A DNA stretch of 64,000 nt from Streptomyces genisteinicus (GTDB lineage: Bacteria > Actinomycetota > Actinomycetes > Streptomycetales > Streptomycetaceae). The notes beneath the pieces are model-generated. The model saw only the letters and a program-made list of their open reading frames with translations. It had not been told where the DNA came from and made no database searches. The stretch's first letter is position 1. Every line of letters starts with the position of its first letter. The translations under genes and the position numbers were made by a program. The stretch spans positions 372,001 through 436,000 of the forward strand of contig NZ_CP060826.1 of NCBI RefSeq assembly GCF_014489615.1, written 5' to 3'. Positions 1 through 11,600 of this stretch are shown here, in pieces.

Positions 1-1198
1 GAGGGTGAGGTTGGTGAGGATTTGTCGGAGGGTGCCGTGGTTGCGGGTGAGGGTGCCGGTGACGGTGCCTGCGTGTTCGGTTGCGGCGTTGGTCAGGGGC
101 ATGGCGAGGACGGGGTGGGCGCTGATTTCGATGTAGGTGGTGTGGTGGTCGTTGAGGAGGTGGGTGAGGGCTTGGTCGAAGCGGACGGGTTGGCGGAGGT
201 TGTGGCACCAGTAGTCGGCGTCGAGGTGGGTGCCGGGGGTGGGTTGTCCGGTGACGGTGGAGTAGAAGGCGGTGGTGGTGTGGGTGGGGGTGATGTTGGT
301 GAATCCTGCTTTGAGCTGGGGCAGGAGGGGGTCCATGTGGGGGTGGTGGGAGGCGTAGTCGACGTTGACTTTGCGGGCGTAGATGCCGTCGTTGGTGAGG
401 GTGGTGACGAGGTGGTCGATGGCGTGGGTTTCGCCGGAGACGACGGTGGAGGTGGTGGTGTTGATGGCGGCGATGGCGAGGGCGTCGCCGTAGGGGGCGA
501 TGTGGTTGGTGACGTCGGTGTGGGGGCGTTCGATGAGGGCCATGCCGCCGGTGCCTGAGCAGGTGAGGACTGCTTGGGAGCGTTGGGCGACGATTTGTGC
601 GCCTTGGTCGAGGGTGAGGGCGCCGGCGACGACGGCGGCGACGACTTCGCCTTGTGAGTGGCCGATGACGGCGTCGGGGTGGATGCCGAGGGAGCGCCAT
701 TGGGCGGAGAGGGCGATGCCCATGGCGAAGAGGGCGGGTTGGACGACGTCGACGCGGTCGTGGGGCGGGTGGTCGCCGCCGTTGCCGGTGAGGACGTCGC
801 GCACGGACCAGCCGGTGAACGGCTTCAGCGCGGTGTCGCAGGCGTCGATCGCTTCGGCGAAGACGGGGGATTCGTTGAGGAGGTCGCGGCCCATGCCGGT
901 CCACTGGCTGCCCTGGCCGGGGAAGACGAACACGGTCTTGCCGTGGGGCTGCGCGGTCCCGGTGACGACACTCTCGTGCGCCTGGCCTTCCGCCAGCGCC
1001 CGCAGGCCGGCGACGGCTTCTTCGGCGGATGCGGCGAGGACGCCGGCGCGGGAGTCGAAGTGGGTGCGGTGCAGGGCGGCGGTGGCGGCCACCTCCGCGA
1101 GCGGGGTCCCGGGCCGGGCCTGAAGCCAGTCGGCCCACCGGCCCGCCTGCTCCCGCAGCGCGGACTCGGTACGCCCCGACACCAGCACCGGCAGCGTG
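1..1198 (-). repeat. Methylmalonyl-AT block, copy 1 (gene F, truncated by window edge)
   Basis: Base 1 aligns with base 5592 of copy 2. From 1 to about 801 I see no difference from copy 2. Then come a short cluster of changes around 802-850 and high identity again to about 1120. Encodes GHSQGE as GGC CAC TCA CAA GGC GAA, codons rare elsewhere in these genes. Confidence 0.9.
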
Positions 1199-2613
1199 CG
1201 GCCGCCGGACTCGGCGGGTACCGCCGGCTCCGTCGCGGGGGCTTCCTCCAGGACGAGGTGCGCGTTGGTGCCGCTGAGGCCGAACGACGAGATGCCCGCA
1301 CGGCGGACACGCTCGCCGCGCTGCCACGGCCGGGCCTCCTGGAGCAGCTCCAGACCGGAGCCGTCCCACTCGATGTGGGTGCTGGGCTCGTCCGCGTGGA
1401 GGGTCTTCGGCAGCGATTCGTGCTGGAGGGCGAGGATCATCTTGATGACGCCCGCGACGCCGGCGGCTGCCTGGGCGTGGCCGATGTTCGACTTGGACGA
1501 GCCGAGGTACAGCGGGAGTTCGGGTGTCCGGGTGGGTCCGAAGACTTCGGTGAGCGCCCCGGCCTCGATGGGGTCGCCGAGGCTGGTGCCGGTGCCGTGG
1601 GCCTCGATGGCGTCGATGTCGTCCGGGGTGAGCCTCGCGGCGGTGAGCGCGTCCTGGACGACGCGCTGCTGCGACGGCCCGTTGGGGGCGGTGAGGCCCT
1701 GGCTGCGTCCGTCCTGGTTGACGGCGCTGCCGCGGATCACGGCCAGCACCCGGTCCCCGTCGCGCTCCGCGTCGGAGAGCCGCTTGAGGAGGAGGACGCC
1801 CGCGCCCTCGGCCCAGCCGGCGCCGTCGGCGCCGGCGGAGAAGCTCTTGCAGCGGCCGTCGGCGGCCATGCCCTTGAGGCGGCTGAACTCGACGAAGAGG
1901 GCGGGGGTGGACATGACGGTGACGCCGCCGACGAGGGCGGTGTCGCACTCGCCGTTGCGCAGGGCGGTCACCCCGAGGTGGGTGGCGACCAGCGACGACG
2001 AGCACGCCGTGTCCACCGTGACCGCCGGGCCCTGGAGACCCAGCGCATAGGAGACCCGGCCCGACACCACGCTGCTCGCGTTGCCGGTGCTGACGTATCC
2101 GTCCAGGTCCCCGAGGCCCGCCTGCTTGCCGTAGTCGGAGCTCATGGTGCCCAGGTAGACGCCCGTACGCGACTCGGTCAGCGCCTCGGGGCGGATGCCC
2201 GCCCGCTCCAGGGCCTCCCACGCCGTTTCGAGGACGATCCGCTGCTGCGGGTCCATCGACTGCGCCTCACGCGGGGAGATGCCGAAGAACTCCGCGTCGA
2301 AGCCCTCGATGTCGTCGAGGAAACCGCCCTCGCGGGCATAGGACTTGCCCACCGCCTCCGGGTCCGGGTCGTACAGGTCCATGCCCTCCCACCGCCGGGG
2401 CAGGCCGCCGATGGCGTCGCCGCCGTCGGCCAGCAGCTCCCAGAACGCCTCGGGGGTGTCGATACCGCCCGGCAGGCGGCAGGACATCGACACGACCGCG
2501 ATCGGCTCCGTCTTCGCCGCGCGCTCCGAGGCGAGGTCGTTCTCGGCCTGAAGCAGCGCGTTCGTCGTGCGCCGCAGATAGGTCTCGAGCTTCTGCACGT
2601 CGGTAGCGCTCAC
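1..2613 (-). CDS. Modular type I PKS (gene F), partial: docking-KS-AT, 3' end outside window
   Basis: Extension module of the assembly line, cut by the left edge after 871 codons. Start is GTG at 2613, whose GTGA overlaps the TGA of gene E, so translation is coupled. Residues 1-35 are a charged N-terminal docking helix (MSATDVQKLETYLRRT...). A ketosynthase follows (about 37-460; active Cys in TACSSS near residue 202, His motifs EAHGTGTS and KSNIGHAQ). Then comes an acyltransferase (from about 555) with GHSQGE and YASHH, the signature of methylmalonyl-CoA selection. The window ends in the post-AT linker, so reductive domains and ACP are not seen. The AT is one of four almost identical copies in the cluster. 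The docking head resembles those of B and D and suits the acidic tail of gene E. Extender choice is a motif-based inference. Confidence 0.93.
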   Translation of the reverse strand, partial: MSATDVQKLETYLRRTTNALLQAENDLASERAAKTEPIAVVSMSCRLPGGIDTPEAFWELLADGGDAIGGLPRRWEGMDLYDPDPEAVGKSYAREGGFLDDIEGFDAEFFGISPREAQSMDPQQRIVLETAWEALERAGIRPEALTESRTGVYLGTMSSDYGKQAGLGDLDGYVSTGNASSVVSGRVSYALGLQGPAVTVDTACSSSLVATHLGVTALRNGECDTALVGGVTVMSTPALFVEFSRLKGMAADGRCKSFSAGADGAGWAEGAGVLLLKRLSDAERDGDRVLAVIRGSAVNQDGRSQGLTAPNGPSQQRVVQDALTAARLTPDDIDAIEAHGTGTSLGDPIEAGALTEVFGPTRTPELPLYLGSSKSNIGHAQAAAGVAGVIKMILALQHESLPKTLHADEPSTHIEWDGSGLELLQEARPWQRGERVRRAGISSFGLSGTNAHLVLEEAPATEPAVPAESGGRTLPVLVSGRTESALREQAGRWADWLQARPGTPLAEVAATAALHRTHFDSRAGVLAASAEEAVAGLRALAEGQAHESVVTGTAQPHGKTVFVFPGQGSQWTGMGRDLLNESPVFAEAIDACDTALKPFTGWSVRDVLTGNGGDHPPHDRVDVVQPALFAMGIALSAQWRSLGIHPDAVIGHSQGEVVAAVVAGALTLDQGAQIVAQRSQAVLTCSGTGGMALIERPHTDVTNHIAPYGDALAIAAINTTTSTVVSGETHAIDHLVTTLTNDGIYARKVNVDYASHHPHMDPLLPQLKAGFTNITPTHTTTAFYSTVTGQPTPGTHLDADYWCHNLRQPVRFDQALTHLLNDHHTTYIEISAHPVLAMPLTNAATEHAGTVTGTLTRNHGTLRQILTNLTL
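1684..2014 (-). repeat. KS block, copy 1 (gene F)
   Basis: Aligns with about 7294-7624 (offset 5610) and appears identical from the VNQDGRSQGLT region back to the KS active-site Cys region. Confidence 0.75.
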
Positions 2614-5600
2614 TTGCCCACTCCAAACTTGCGGTCCAGGAATTCGAAGAGATCTTCTTGACTGCTGTCCGTGACGTCTGCGGCGTCCATGTCGGGCTCG
2701 CCGGGCTCGGCGGCGGCCGTCTTCGACAGTGCCGTGTGCAGATCCACGAAGCTTGCGACCAGGCCCTGTCCCGCGAGCTGTTCCGGCGTCGCGGAGCGCA
2801 GCAGTTCCACGAGCGCGTCGATCTGGTTCTTCGTCAGGCGGGCGGCCGGGGAACCCGATCCCGCCCCGCCGAGGTCGAGCTTTCCGAGCACGAGTCCGGC
2901 GATGGCGGACGGGGTCGGGTAGTCGAAGGCGAGGGTCGCCGGCAGCGGCACCCCGGCCGCGGCCGACAGGCGGCGGCGCAGCTCGACCGCCATCACCGAG
3001 TCGATGCCCAGGTCCTTCAGCACCTGGTGGCTGCCGATGCCCGCGGCGTCCGCCATGCCGACGACGCCGGCCACCTCGCTCCGCACCAGCTCCAGCACCG
3101 ACGGGTGCCGCTCCTCCTCGGGCAGCGCCAGCAGCCGGTCGCGCAGCGCGCCCGGTGCCGCCGCCCCCGTTCCGGCCCGGCGCCGCCTCGCCCGCACCAG
3201 GCCCCGGAAGAGGGCCTGCACGTCACCGCTCCGCTCCGCCTCCCGGCGCAGCGTCGCGAGGTCGAGTTTGACGGGGATGGTGTGGGGGTGGTGGGAGGTG
3301 AGGGTGGTGTCGAGGAGGTGGAGGGCCTGGGGGGTGGTGAGGGCGGTGACGCCCTGGCGGCGCATGCGGGCGAGTTCGGCGTCGCCGAGGTGGGCGGTCA
3401 TGCCGGTGCCGGCCTGTTCCCACAGGCCCCAGGAGAGGCTGGTGGCGACCTGGCCTTGGGTGCGGCGGTGGTGGGCGAGTGCGTCGAGGAAGGTGTTGGC
3501 GGCGGCGTAGGTGCTCTGGCCTGCGCCGCCGAGGATGCCGGCGGCGGAGGAGTAGAGGACGAAGGCGGTGAGGGGGTGGTCGGTGGTGAGGGTGTGGAGG
3601 TGGAGGGCGCCGTCGATCTTGGGTGCGAGGACGGTGTGGAGGCGTTCGGTGGTCTGGGTGGTGAGGAGTCCGTCGTCGAGGGTTCCGGCGAGGTGGAAGA
3701 CGGCGGTGAGGGGGCGGGTGAGGGTGGTGATGAGGGTGTGGGTCTGGTGGTGGTCGGTGATGTCGCAGGCGTGGATGGTGACGGTGTCGGCTCCGGCCTC
3801 GGTGAGGGTGGTGGTGAGGTCGTCGGTGCCGGGGGCGTCGGTGCCGCGTCGTGAGGTGAGGACGAGGTGGCGGATGCCGTGTTCGCGCACGAGGTGGGTG
3901 GCGAGTGCCTGTCCGAGTTCTCCGGTGCCGCCGGTGATCAGGACCGCGCCCTCGGGATCGAAGCGCGGAGCCCCGGCCGTCTCGCCGTCCGGCTGCCCGA
4001 CCCGGGTCAGGCGCGGCACGTACACGACGCCCTGCCGCACCGCCAGCTCCGGCTCCCCGGCGACACCGAGCACCTGGCCCAGCGCCTTTGCCTCCGCATC
4101 CTCCGCGCCTTCCTCCGCGCCCAGATCGACGAGGCGGATCGACCGCTCGGGGTGCTCGTTGCGGGCGACGCGGAGCAGACCCCACAACGGCGCCTGCGCC
4201 AGGTCCGGAACGTCGGACGCCACAGCCACCACCGACTCGCGGGCGACCCAGACCAGTTCGGCCGACTCCAGACGCGGCTCGCCCAGCGTGAACCGCAGAA
4301 CCTCCAGAGTGTCCGCGGCCAGCTGCCGGGCAGCCTGTGCGCTGTCCCCCGGAACCTTGCCGGTCACGTCCACGACGAGGCGCGCGGGCCGTACGACGGC
4401 GTCCTCCAACTGGGCCGCCAGCGAGTCCAGATCCTCCACCCGGTGCGCGCCCAGCGTCTGTGCGAGGCGGTCTCCGCCGCCGAGGACCCAGGTGAGCGGG
4501 TTCGGCGCCGCGGTGGGCAGCGGCACTGCCTGGAACTCCACCCGGTAGAGGTGCTCCACCGGCCGGCTCGCGCGGATCTGCTCCGGCGTCGCCGCCCTGG
4601 CCCGCAGCCGGGCCGAGGCCACCGCACCGCCCGCGGCGTCCACCACCAGGACCCGGCCCTCCGAGGCCTCCTGGTCCCAGTCCGCGCGTACGCGCAGTTC
4701 GCCGGCGCCGGCCCGGTGCAGCACCGCGTCGCTCCACTCGAACGGCAGCAGCACCTGACCGGGCTCCGCACCCGCCGCGGCGTCCGCGTCGCGCGCCGCC
4801 GCCAGTGTCTGCACCGCCGCGTCGAGCAACGCCGGATGCACGCCGTAGGCGGATCCGTCTAGCTCCTCCGGCAGCCGCACCAGCGCGAACGCGCTGCCGG
4901 GCCGGTGCGACAGCTCGGTCACACCCCGGAACGCCGGGCCGTACCCGATCCCCTGGGCCGCGTACCGCTCGTAGAAGGCGTCCACGTCCAGCGGCTGCGT
5001 ACCGGAGACCGGCCAGCGGGCCAGCTCCGCGAACTCGCGCCCCGTTCCGTCGTCACCGGAGCCGTCGCCGCCGAGCAGGCCGGTGGCGTGGCACGTCCAC
5101 TCCTCCTGGGTGTCCTCGCGCCGGCTGTGCACCGAGAGGGGACGCCGCCCGTCGGCCTCCGCCGCGCCGACGGTGACCTGGAGCCGGATGTGGCTCGCGG
5201 TGTCACCGGGCTCGGGAAGGACGAGAGGCTCGGCGAGGGTCAGTTCCTCGACATGGGTGGCGCCGGTCTCGGCGGCCGCGGTCCAGGCGAGTTCGAGGAG
5301 TCCCGTGCCCGGGAGGAGCGGGGTCTCGAAGACGGTGTGGTCGGTGAGCCAGGGGTGCTGGGCGGGGGAGAGACGTCCGGTCAGGAGGTGCCCCTCGCCG
5401 TCGGCGAGCGCGGTGGCGGCTCCCAGCCACGGGTGGGCCGAGGCGTCCAGCCCGAGAGAGCCGGGATGGGTGCCGCGGCTCGTGGTCTCGAGCCAGAAGC
5501 GTTCGTGTTGGAAGGGGTAGGTGGGGAGGGGGGTGTGGGTGGTGGTGGGGAGGGTGTGGGTCCAGTCGGTGGGGTGGCCGTGGGTGTGGAGGAGGGTGAG

Positions 5601-8600
5601 GTTGGTGAGGATTTGTCGGAGGGTGCCGTGGTTGCGGGTGAGGGTGCCGGTGACGGTGCCTGCGTGTTCGGTTGCGGCGTTGGTCAGGGGCATGGCGAGG
5701 ACGGGGTGGGCGCTGATTTCGATGTAGGTGGTGTGGTGGTCGTTGAGGAGGTGGGTGAGGGCTTGGTCGAAGCGGACGGGTTGGCGGAGGTTGTGGCACC
5801 AGTAGTCGGCGTCGAGGTGGGTGCCGGGGGTGGGTTGTCCGGTGACGGTGGAGTAGAAGGCGGTGGTGGTGTGGGTGGGGGTGATGTTGGTGAATCCTGC
5901 TTTGAGCTGGGGCAGGAGGGGGTCCATGTGGGGGTGGTGGGAGGCGTAGTCGACGTTGACTTTGCGGGCGTAGATGCCGTCGTTGGTGAGGGTGGTGACG
6001 AGGTGGTCGATGGCGTGGGTTTCGCCGGAGACGACGGTGGAGGTGGTGGTGTTGATGGCGGCGATGGCGAGGGCGTCGCCGTAGGGGGCGATGTGGTTGG
6101 TGACGTCGGTGTGGGGGCGTTCGATGAGGGCCATGCCGCCGGTGCCTGAGCAGGTGAGGACTGCTTGGGAGCGTTGGGCGACGATTTGTGCGCCTTGGTC
6201 GAGGGTGAGGGCGCCGGCGACGACGGCGGCGACGACTTCGCCTTGTGAGTGGCCGATGACGGCGTCGGGGTGGATGCCGAGGGAGCGCCATTGGGCGGAG
6301 AGGGCGATGCCCATGGCGAAGAGGGCGGGTTGGACGACGTCGACGCGGTCGTGGGGCGGGTGGTCGCCGCCGTTGCCGGTGAGGACGTCGCGGACGGACC
6401 AGCCGGTGAAGGGTCGCAGGGCGGTGTCGCAGGCGTCGATGGCTTCGGCGAAGACGGGGGATTCGTTGAGGAGGTCGCGGCCCATGCCGGTCCACTGGCT
6501 GCCCTGGCCGGGGAAGACGAACACGGTCTTGCCGTGGGGCTGCGCGGTCCCGGTGACGACACTCTCGTGCGCCTGGCCTTCCGCCAGCGCCCGCAGGCCG
6601 GCGACGGCTTCTTCGGCGGATGCGGCGAGGACGCCGGCGCGGGAGTCGAAGTGGGTGCGGTGCAGGGCGGCGGTGGCGGCCACCTCGGCGAGCGGGGTCC
6701 CGGGCCGGGCCTCCAGATAGTCGGCCCACCGGCCCGCCTGCTCCCGCAGCGCGGACTCGGTACGCCCGGACACCAGCACCGGCAACGGCAGCGCAGGACC
6801 CTCGACGGGACCATCCGTCCCCGTACCGTGCGTGGTCTCGACGGCGGGCGCCTCTTCGATCACGAGGTGCGCGTTGGTGCCGCTGAGGCCGAACGAGGAG
6901 ATGCCGGCGCGGCGGACGCGCTCGCCGCGCTGCCACGGCCGGGCCTCCTGAAGCAGCTCCAGACCGGAGCCGTCCCACTCGATGTGGGTGCTGGGCTCGT
7001 CCGCGTGGAGGGTCTTCGGCAGGGATTCGTGCTGGAGGGCGAGGATCATCTTGATGACGCCCGCGACGCCCGCCGCCGCCTGGGCGTGGCCGATGTTCGA
7101 CTTGGACGATCCGAGATACAGCGGGAGTTCGGGTGTCCGGGTGGGTCCGAAGACCTCGGTGAGCGCCCCGGCCTCGATGGGGTCGCCGAGGCTGGTGCCG
7201 GTGCCGTGGGCCTCGATGGCGTCGATGTCGTCCGGGGACAGCCGGGAAGCAGTGAGCGCGTCCTGGACCACACGGCGCTGGGCGGGCCCGTTGGGGGCGG
7301 TGAGGCCCTGGCTGCGTCCGTCCTGGTTGACGGCGCTGCCGCGGATCACGGCCAGCACCCGGTCCCCGTCGCGCTCCGCGTCGGAGAGCCGCTTGAGGAG
7401 GAGGACGCCCGCGCCCTCGGCCCAGCCGGCGCCGTCGGCGCCGGCGGAGAAGCTCTTGCAGCGGCCGTCGGCGGCCATGCCCTTGAGGCGGCTGAACTCG
7501 ACGAAGAGGGCGGGGGTGGACATGACGGTGACGCCGCCGACGAGGGCGGTGTCGCACTCGCCGTTGCGCAGGGCGGTCACCCCGAGGTGGGTGGCGACCA
7601 GCGACGACGAGCACGCCGTGTCCACGGTCAGCGCGGGACCCTGGAGCCCGAGGGTGTACGAGACCCGGCCCGACAGCACACTGCTCGTGTTGCCCGTGCC
7701 GAGGTAGCCGTCCAGCGCGTCGTAGTCGTGGTTGTGCGGGTTGTCGTAGTCGGAGCCCATGGTGCCCAGGTAGACCCCGGTTCGGGACTCGGACAGCGCC
7801 TCGGGGCGGACCCCGGCCCGCTCCAGGGCCTCCCACACGGTCTCCAGGACGATCCGCTGCTGCGGGTCCATCGACAGCGCCTCACGCGGGGTGATCCCGA
7901 AGAACTCGGCGTCGAAGCCCTCGATGTCCTCGATGAAACCGCCCTCGCGGGCATAGGACTTGCCCACCGCCTCCGGGTCCGGGTCGTACAGACCCAGGCT
8001 CTCCCACCGCCGGGGCAGACCTCCCACGGCGTCCCCGCCGTCGGCCAGCAGCTCCCAGAACGCCTCGGGGGTGTCGATGCCGCCCGGCAGGCGGCAGGAC
8101 ATCGACACCACCGCGATCGGCTCGTCCCCTCCGGAGCGCCGGGCACGCCGGGAAACGGCCGTGCGCTGGGGAACCTGCGTCAGGTCCAGCTTGTCGAGGA
8201 GGAGTCCGGCGATGGTGGACGGGGTCGGGTAGTCGAAGGCCAGGGTCGCCGGCAGGGCGGTGTCCGTCTGGTCCGCCAGACGGCGGCGCAGCTCGACCGC
8301 CATCACCGAGTCGATGCCCAGGTCCTTCAGCACTTGGTCCGGACCGAGGCCCGCGGAGTCGGAGACGCCGAGCACGATCGCCGCCTCGTCGCACACCAGA
8401 CGCATCAGCTCCTGGCGCCGCTGGTCGTCGGAGAGGACCGCCAGGCGGTCCCGGAGCGCCGACGGCCGCTGCGCGTCCCGTCCCGCCTGCCGCAGCCGCG
8501 CACGCACCAGCCCGCGGAACCTCGGCGCGACCTCGCCGCCCCGGTCCGCGGCCCGCTGCAACTCCGCCAGCTCCAGCTTCACCGGCGCGAGATGCGCGTA

Positions 8601-11600
8601 CGGCTGGTCCAGCGCGGCGGTGAGCAGCCGCATCCCCTCCGACGCCGTCAGCGAACCGACGCCCTGACGGCGGATGTCGGCGAGTTCGGCGTCGCCGAGG
8701 TGGGCGGTCATACCGATGCCGGCCTGCTCCCACAGGCCCCAGGAGAGGCTGGTGGCGACCTGGCCCCGGGCGCGGCGGTGGTGGGCCAGCGCGTCGAGGA
8801 AGGCATTGGCCGCCGCGTACGTGCCCTGCCCCGGAGTGCCCAGCACACCGGCGGCGGAGGAGTAGAGGACGAAGGCGGTGAGGGGGTGGTCGGTGGTGAG
8901 GGTGTGGAGGTGGAGGGCGCCGTCGATCTTGGGTGCGAGGACGGTGTGGAGGCGTTCGGTGGTCTGGGTGGTGAGGAGTCCGTCGTCGAGGGTTCCGGCG
9001 AGGTGGAAGACGGCGGTGAGGGGGCGGGTGAGGGTGGTGATGAGGGTGTGGGTCTGGTGGTGGTCGGTGATGTCGCAGGCGTGGATGGTGACGGTGTCGG
9101 CTCCGGCCTCGGTGAGGCTGGTGAGGAGGTCGTCGGTGCCCGGGGCGTCCGTGCCGCGTCGTGAGGTGAGGACGAGGTGGCGGATGCCGTGTTCGCGCAC
9201 GAGGTGGGTGGCGAGTGCCTGTCCGAGTTCTCCGGTGCCGCCGGTGATCAGGACCGCGCCCTCGGGGTCGAAGCGGGGGGTGTCGCTGTGTTCGGGCTGT
9301 TCGGCGCGGGTGAGGCGGGCGACGAGTATCCGTCCGTCGCGGAGCGCGATCTCCGGCTCGCCTTCGACGGAGACGGCCTGTTCCAGCAGCTCCGCGTCCA
9401 CCGCCCCGGCATCCAGGTCCACCAGCCGCAGCACACGCTCGCCGTACTCGTTCGCGGCGGTCCGCAGCAGTCCCCACAGCGGGGCGTGCGCCAGATCGTC
9501 CACGTCCTCGCCCACGGCCCGGCGCGTCACCCAGACCAGCGCCGTCGACGCGAGGCGCGGCTCGCCGAGAAGGCTCCGCAGCGTCGTCAGGGCGTCTGCG
9601 GCCGCACGGGCGGCCCCACCGCCCTCGCCCGCGACCGGACGCGTCGCGTCCACCAGGACGAGACCCGGCACCGACTCCCCGGCCAGCAGGGCCTCCACGT
9701 CGGCGGCCGCCTCGAGGCCGAGCGCGGCGGACAGCCCGGAACGCTCGCCCAGGACCACCGCGTCGTCGAGCGCGCCCGCACCGTCGCCGTCACCGGCGGC
9801 GGCCGTGCGCGGGACCGCCGCACGCAGGGGCTCGAAGGCCACCCGGTACAGGTGCTCCACCGGCTCGGCGACCCGGATCCGGTCGGACGTCACTTCCCGC
9901 AGCCGCAGCTCGCGCACCGACAGGACCGGCTCACCCGAGCCGTCCACCGCCCGGATGCGGGCGACGGACGCCCCACGGTCGAGCACGACCTCGACGCGCA
10001 GCTCCGTGCCGCCCGCGGCGAGCAGCTCCGCGCCGCCCCACTCGAAGGGCAGCACCACCGAGTCGTCCCCGTCCCGCAGGGCCGCGATGGCGTGCAGGGC
10101 GGCGTCCAGCAGCGCGGGGTGCACGCCGAAGTCGCCCGGACCGGTCTCCTCGGGAAGACGCACCAGGCCGAAGGCGCTGTCCCCGTCCCGCCACAGCTCG
10201 CGCAGCCCCTGGAAGGCGGGCCCGTAGCCGAGGCCCTGCCCCGCGAACCGGTCGTAGTACCCGTCGAGTTCCACGCGCTCGGCACCGGCCGGCGGCCACT
10301 GGGCGAGCCTTCCGGCCCCGGCCCCGTCCCCGTCGTCCGGCGAGACCGCCACCAGCTCACCCGTCGCGTGCCGTCGCCACACCCCGCCCAGCGAGTCCTC
10401 CGACTGGCTGAAGACCGAGAGCGGCCGGCGCTCGTCCGCCTCCGGACCGACCAGCACCTGGAGCCGTACGGCATCCCGCACCACCAGCGGCTCGGTCAGC
10501 GTCAGCTCTCCGACACCCGCCGCCCCCGCCTCGCGGGCAGCCGCCAACGCCAGTTCGAGGAGTCCGGTGCCGGGGAGGAGGGGGGTGTTGTAGACGGTGT
10601 GGTCGGTGAGCCAGGGGTGTTGGGTGGGGGAGAGGCGTCCGGTGAGGAGGTGGCCTTCGCCGTTGGCGAGGGTGGTGGTGGCGGTGAGCCAGGGGTGGGT
10701 GTGGGGGTGGAGGCCGAGGGTGGTGGTGTCCTGGGGGGTTTTGGTGGGGTCGGTCCAGAAGCGTTCGTGTTGGAAGGGGTAGGTGGGGAGGGGGGTGTGG
10801 GTGGTGGTGGGGAGGGTGTGGGTCCAGTCGGTGGGGTGGCCGTGGGTGTGGAGGAGGGTGAGGTTGGTGAGGATTTGTCGGAGGGTGCCGTGGTTGCGGG
10901 TGAGGGTGCCGGTGACGGTGCCTGCGTGTTCGGTTGCGGCGTTGGTCAGGGGCATGGCGAGGACGGGGTGGGCGCTGATTTCGATGTAGGTGGTGTGGTG
11001 GTCGTTGAGGAGGTGGGTGAGGGCTTGGTCGAAGCGGACGGGTTGGCGGAGGTTGTGGCACCAGTAGTCGGCGTCGAGGTGGGTGCCGGGGGTGGGTTGT
11101 CCGGTGACGGTGGAGTAGAAGGCGGTGGTGGTGTGGGTGGGGGTGATGTTGGTGAATCCTGCTTTGAGCTGGGGCAGGAGGGGGTCCATGTGGGGGTGGT
11201 GGGAGGCGTAGTCGACGTTGACTTTGCGGGCGTAGATGCCGTCGTTGGTGAGGGTGGTGACGAGGTGGTCGATGGCGTGGGTTTCGCCGGAGACGACGGT
11301 GGAGGTGGTGGTGTTGATGGCGGCGATGGCGAGGGCGTCGCCGTAGGGGGCGATGTGGTTGGTGACGTCGGTGTGGGGGCGTTCGATGAGGGCCATGCCG
11401 CCGGTGCCTGAGCAGGTGAGGACTGCTTGGGAGCGTTGGGCGACGATTTGTGCGCCTTGGTCGAGGGTGAGGGCGCCGGCGACGACGGCGGCGACGACTT
11501 CGCCTTGGGAGTGGCCGATGACGGCGTCGGGGTGGATGCCGAGGGAGCGCCATTGGGCGGAGAGGGCGATGCCCATGGCGAAGAGGGCGGGTTGGACGAC

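Noticed and set aside
5622..6149. Repeated Gly/Val/Asp-rich plus-strand protein (also near 22-558, 10884-11411 and 54160-54687)
   Set aside because: Looks like a conserved repeat protein, but is only the antisense reading of the repeated AT block.
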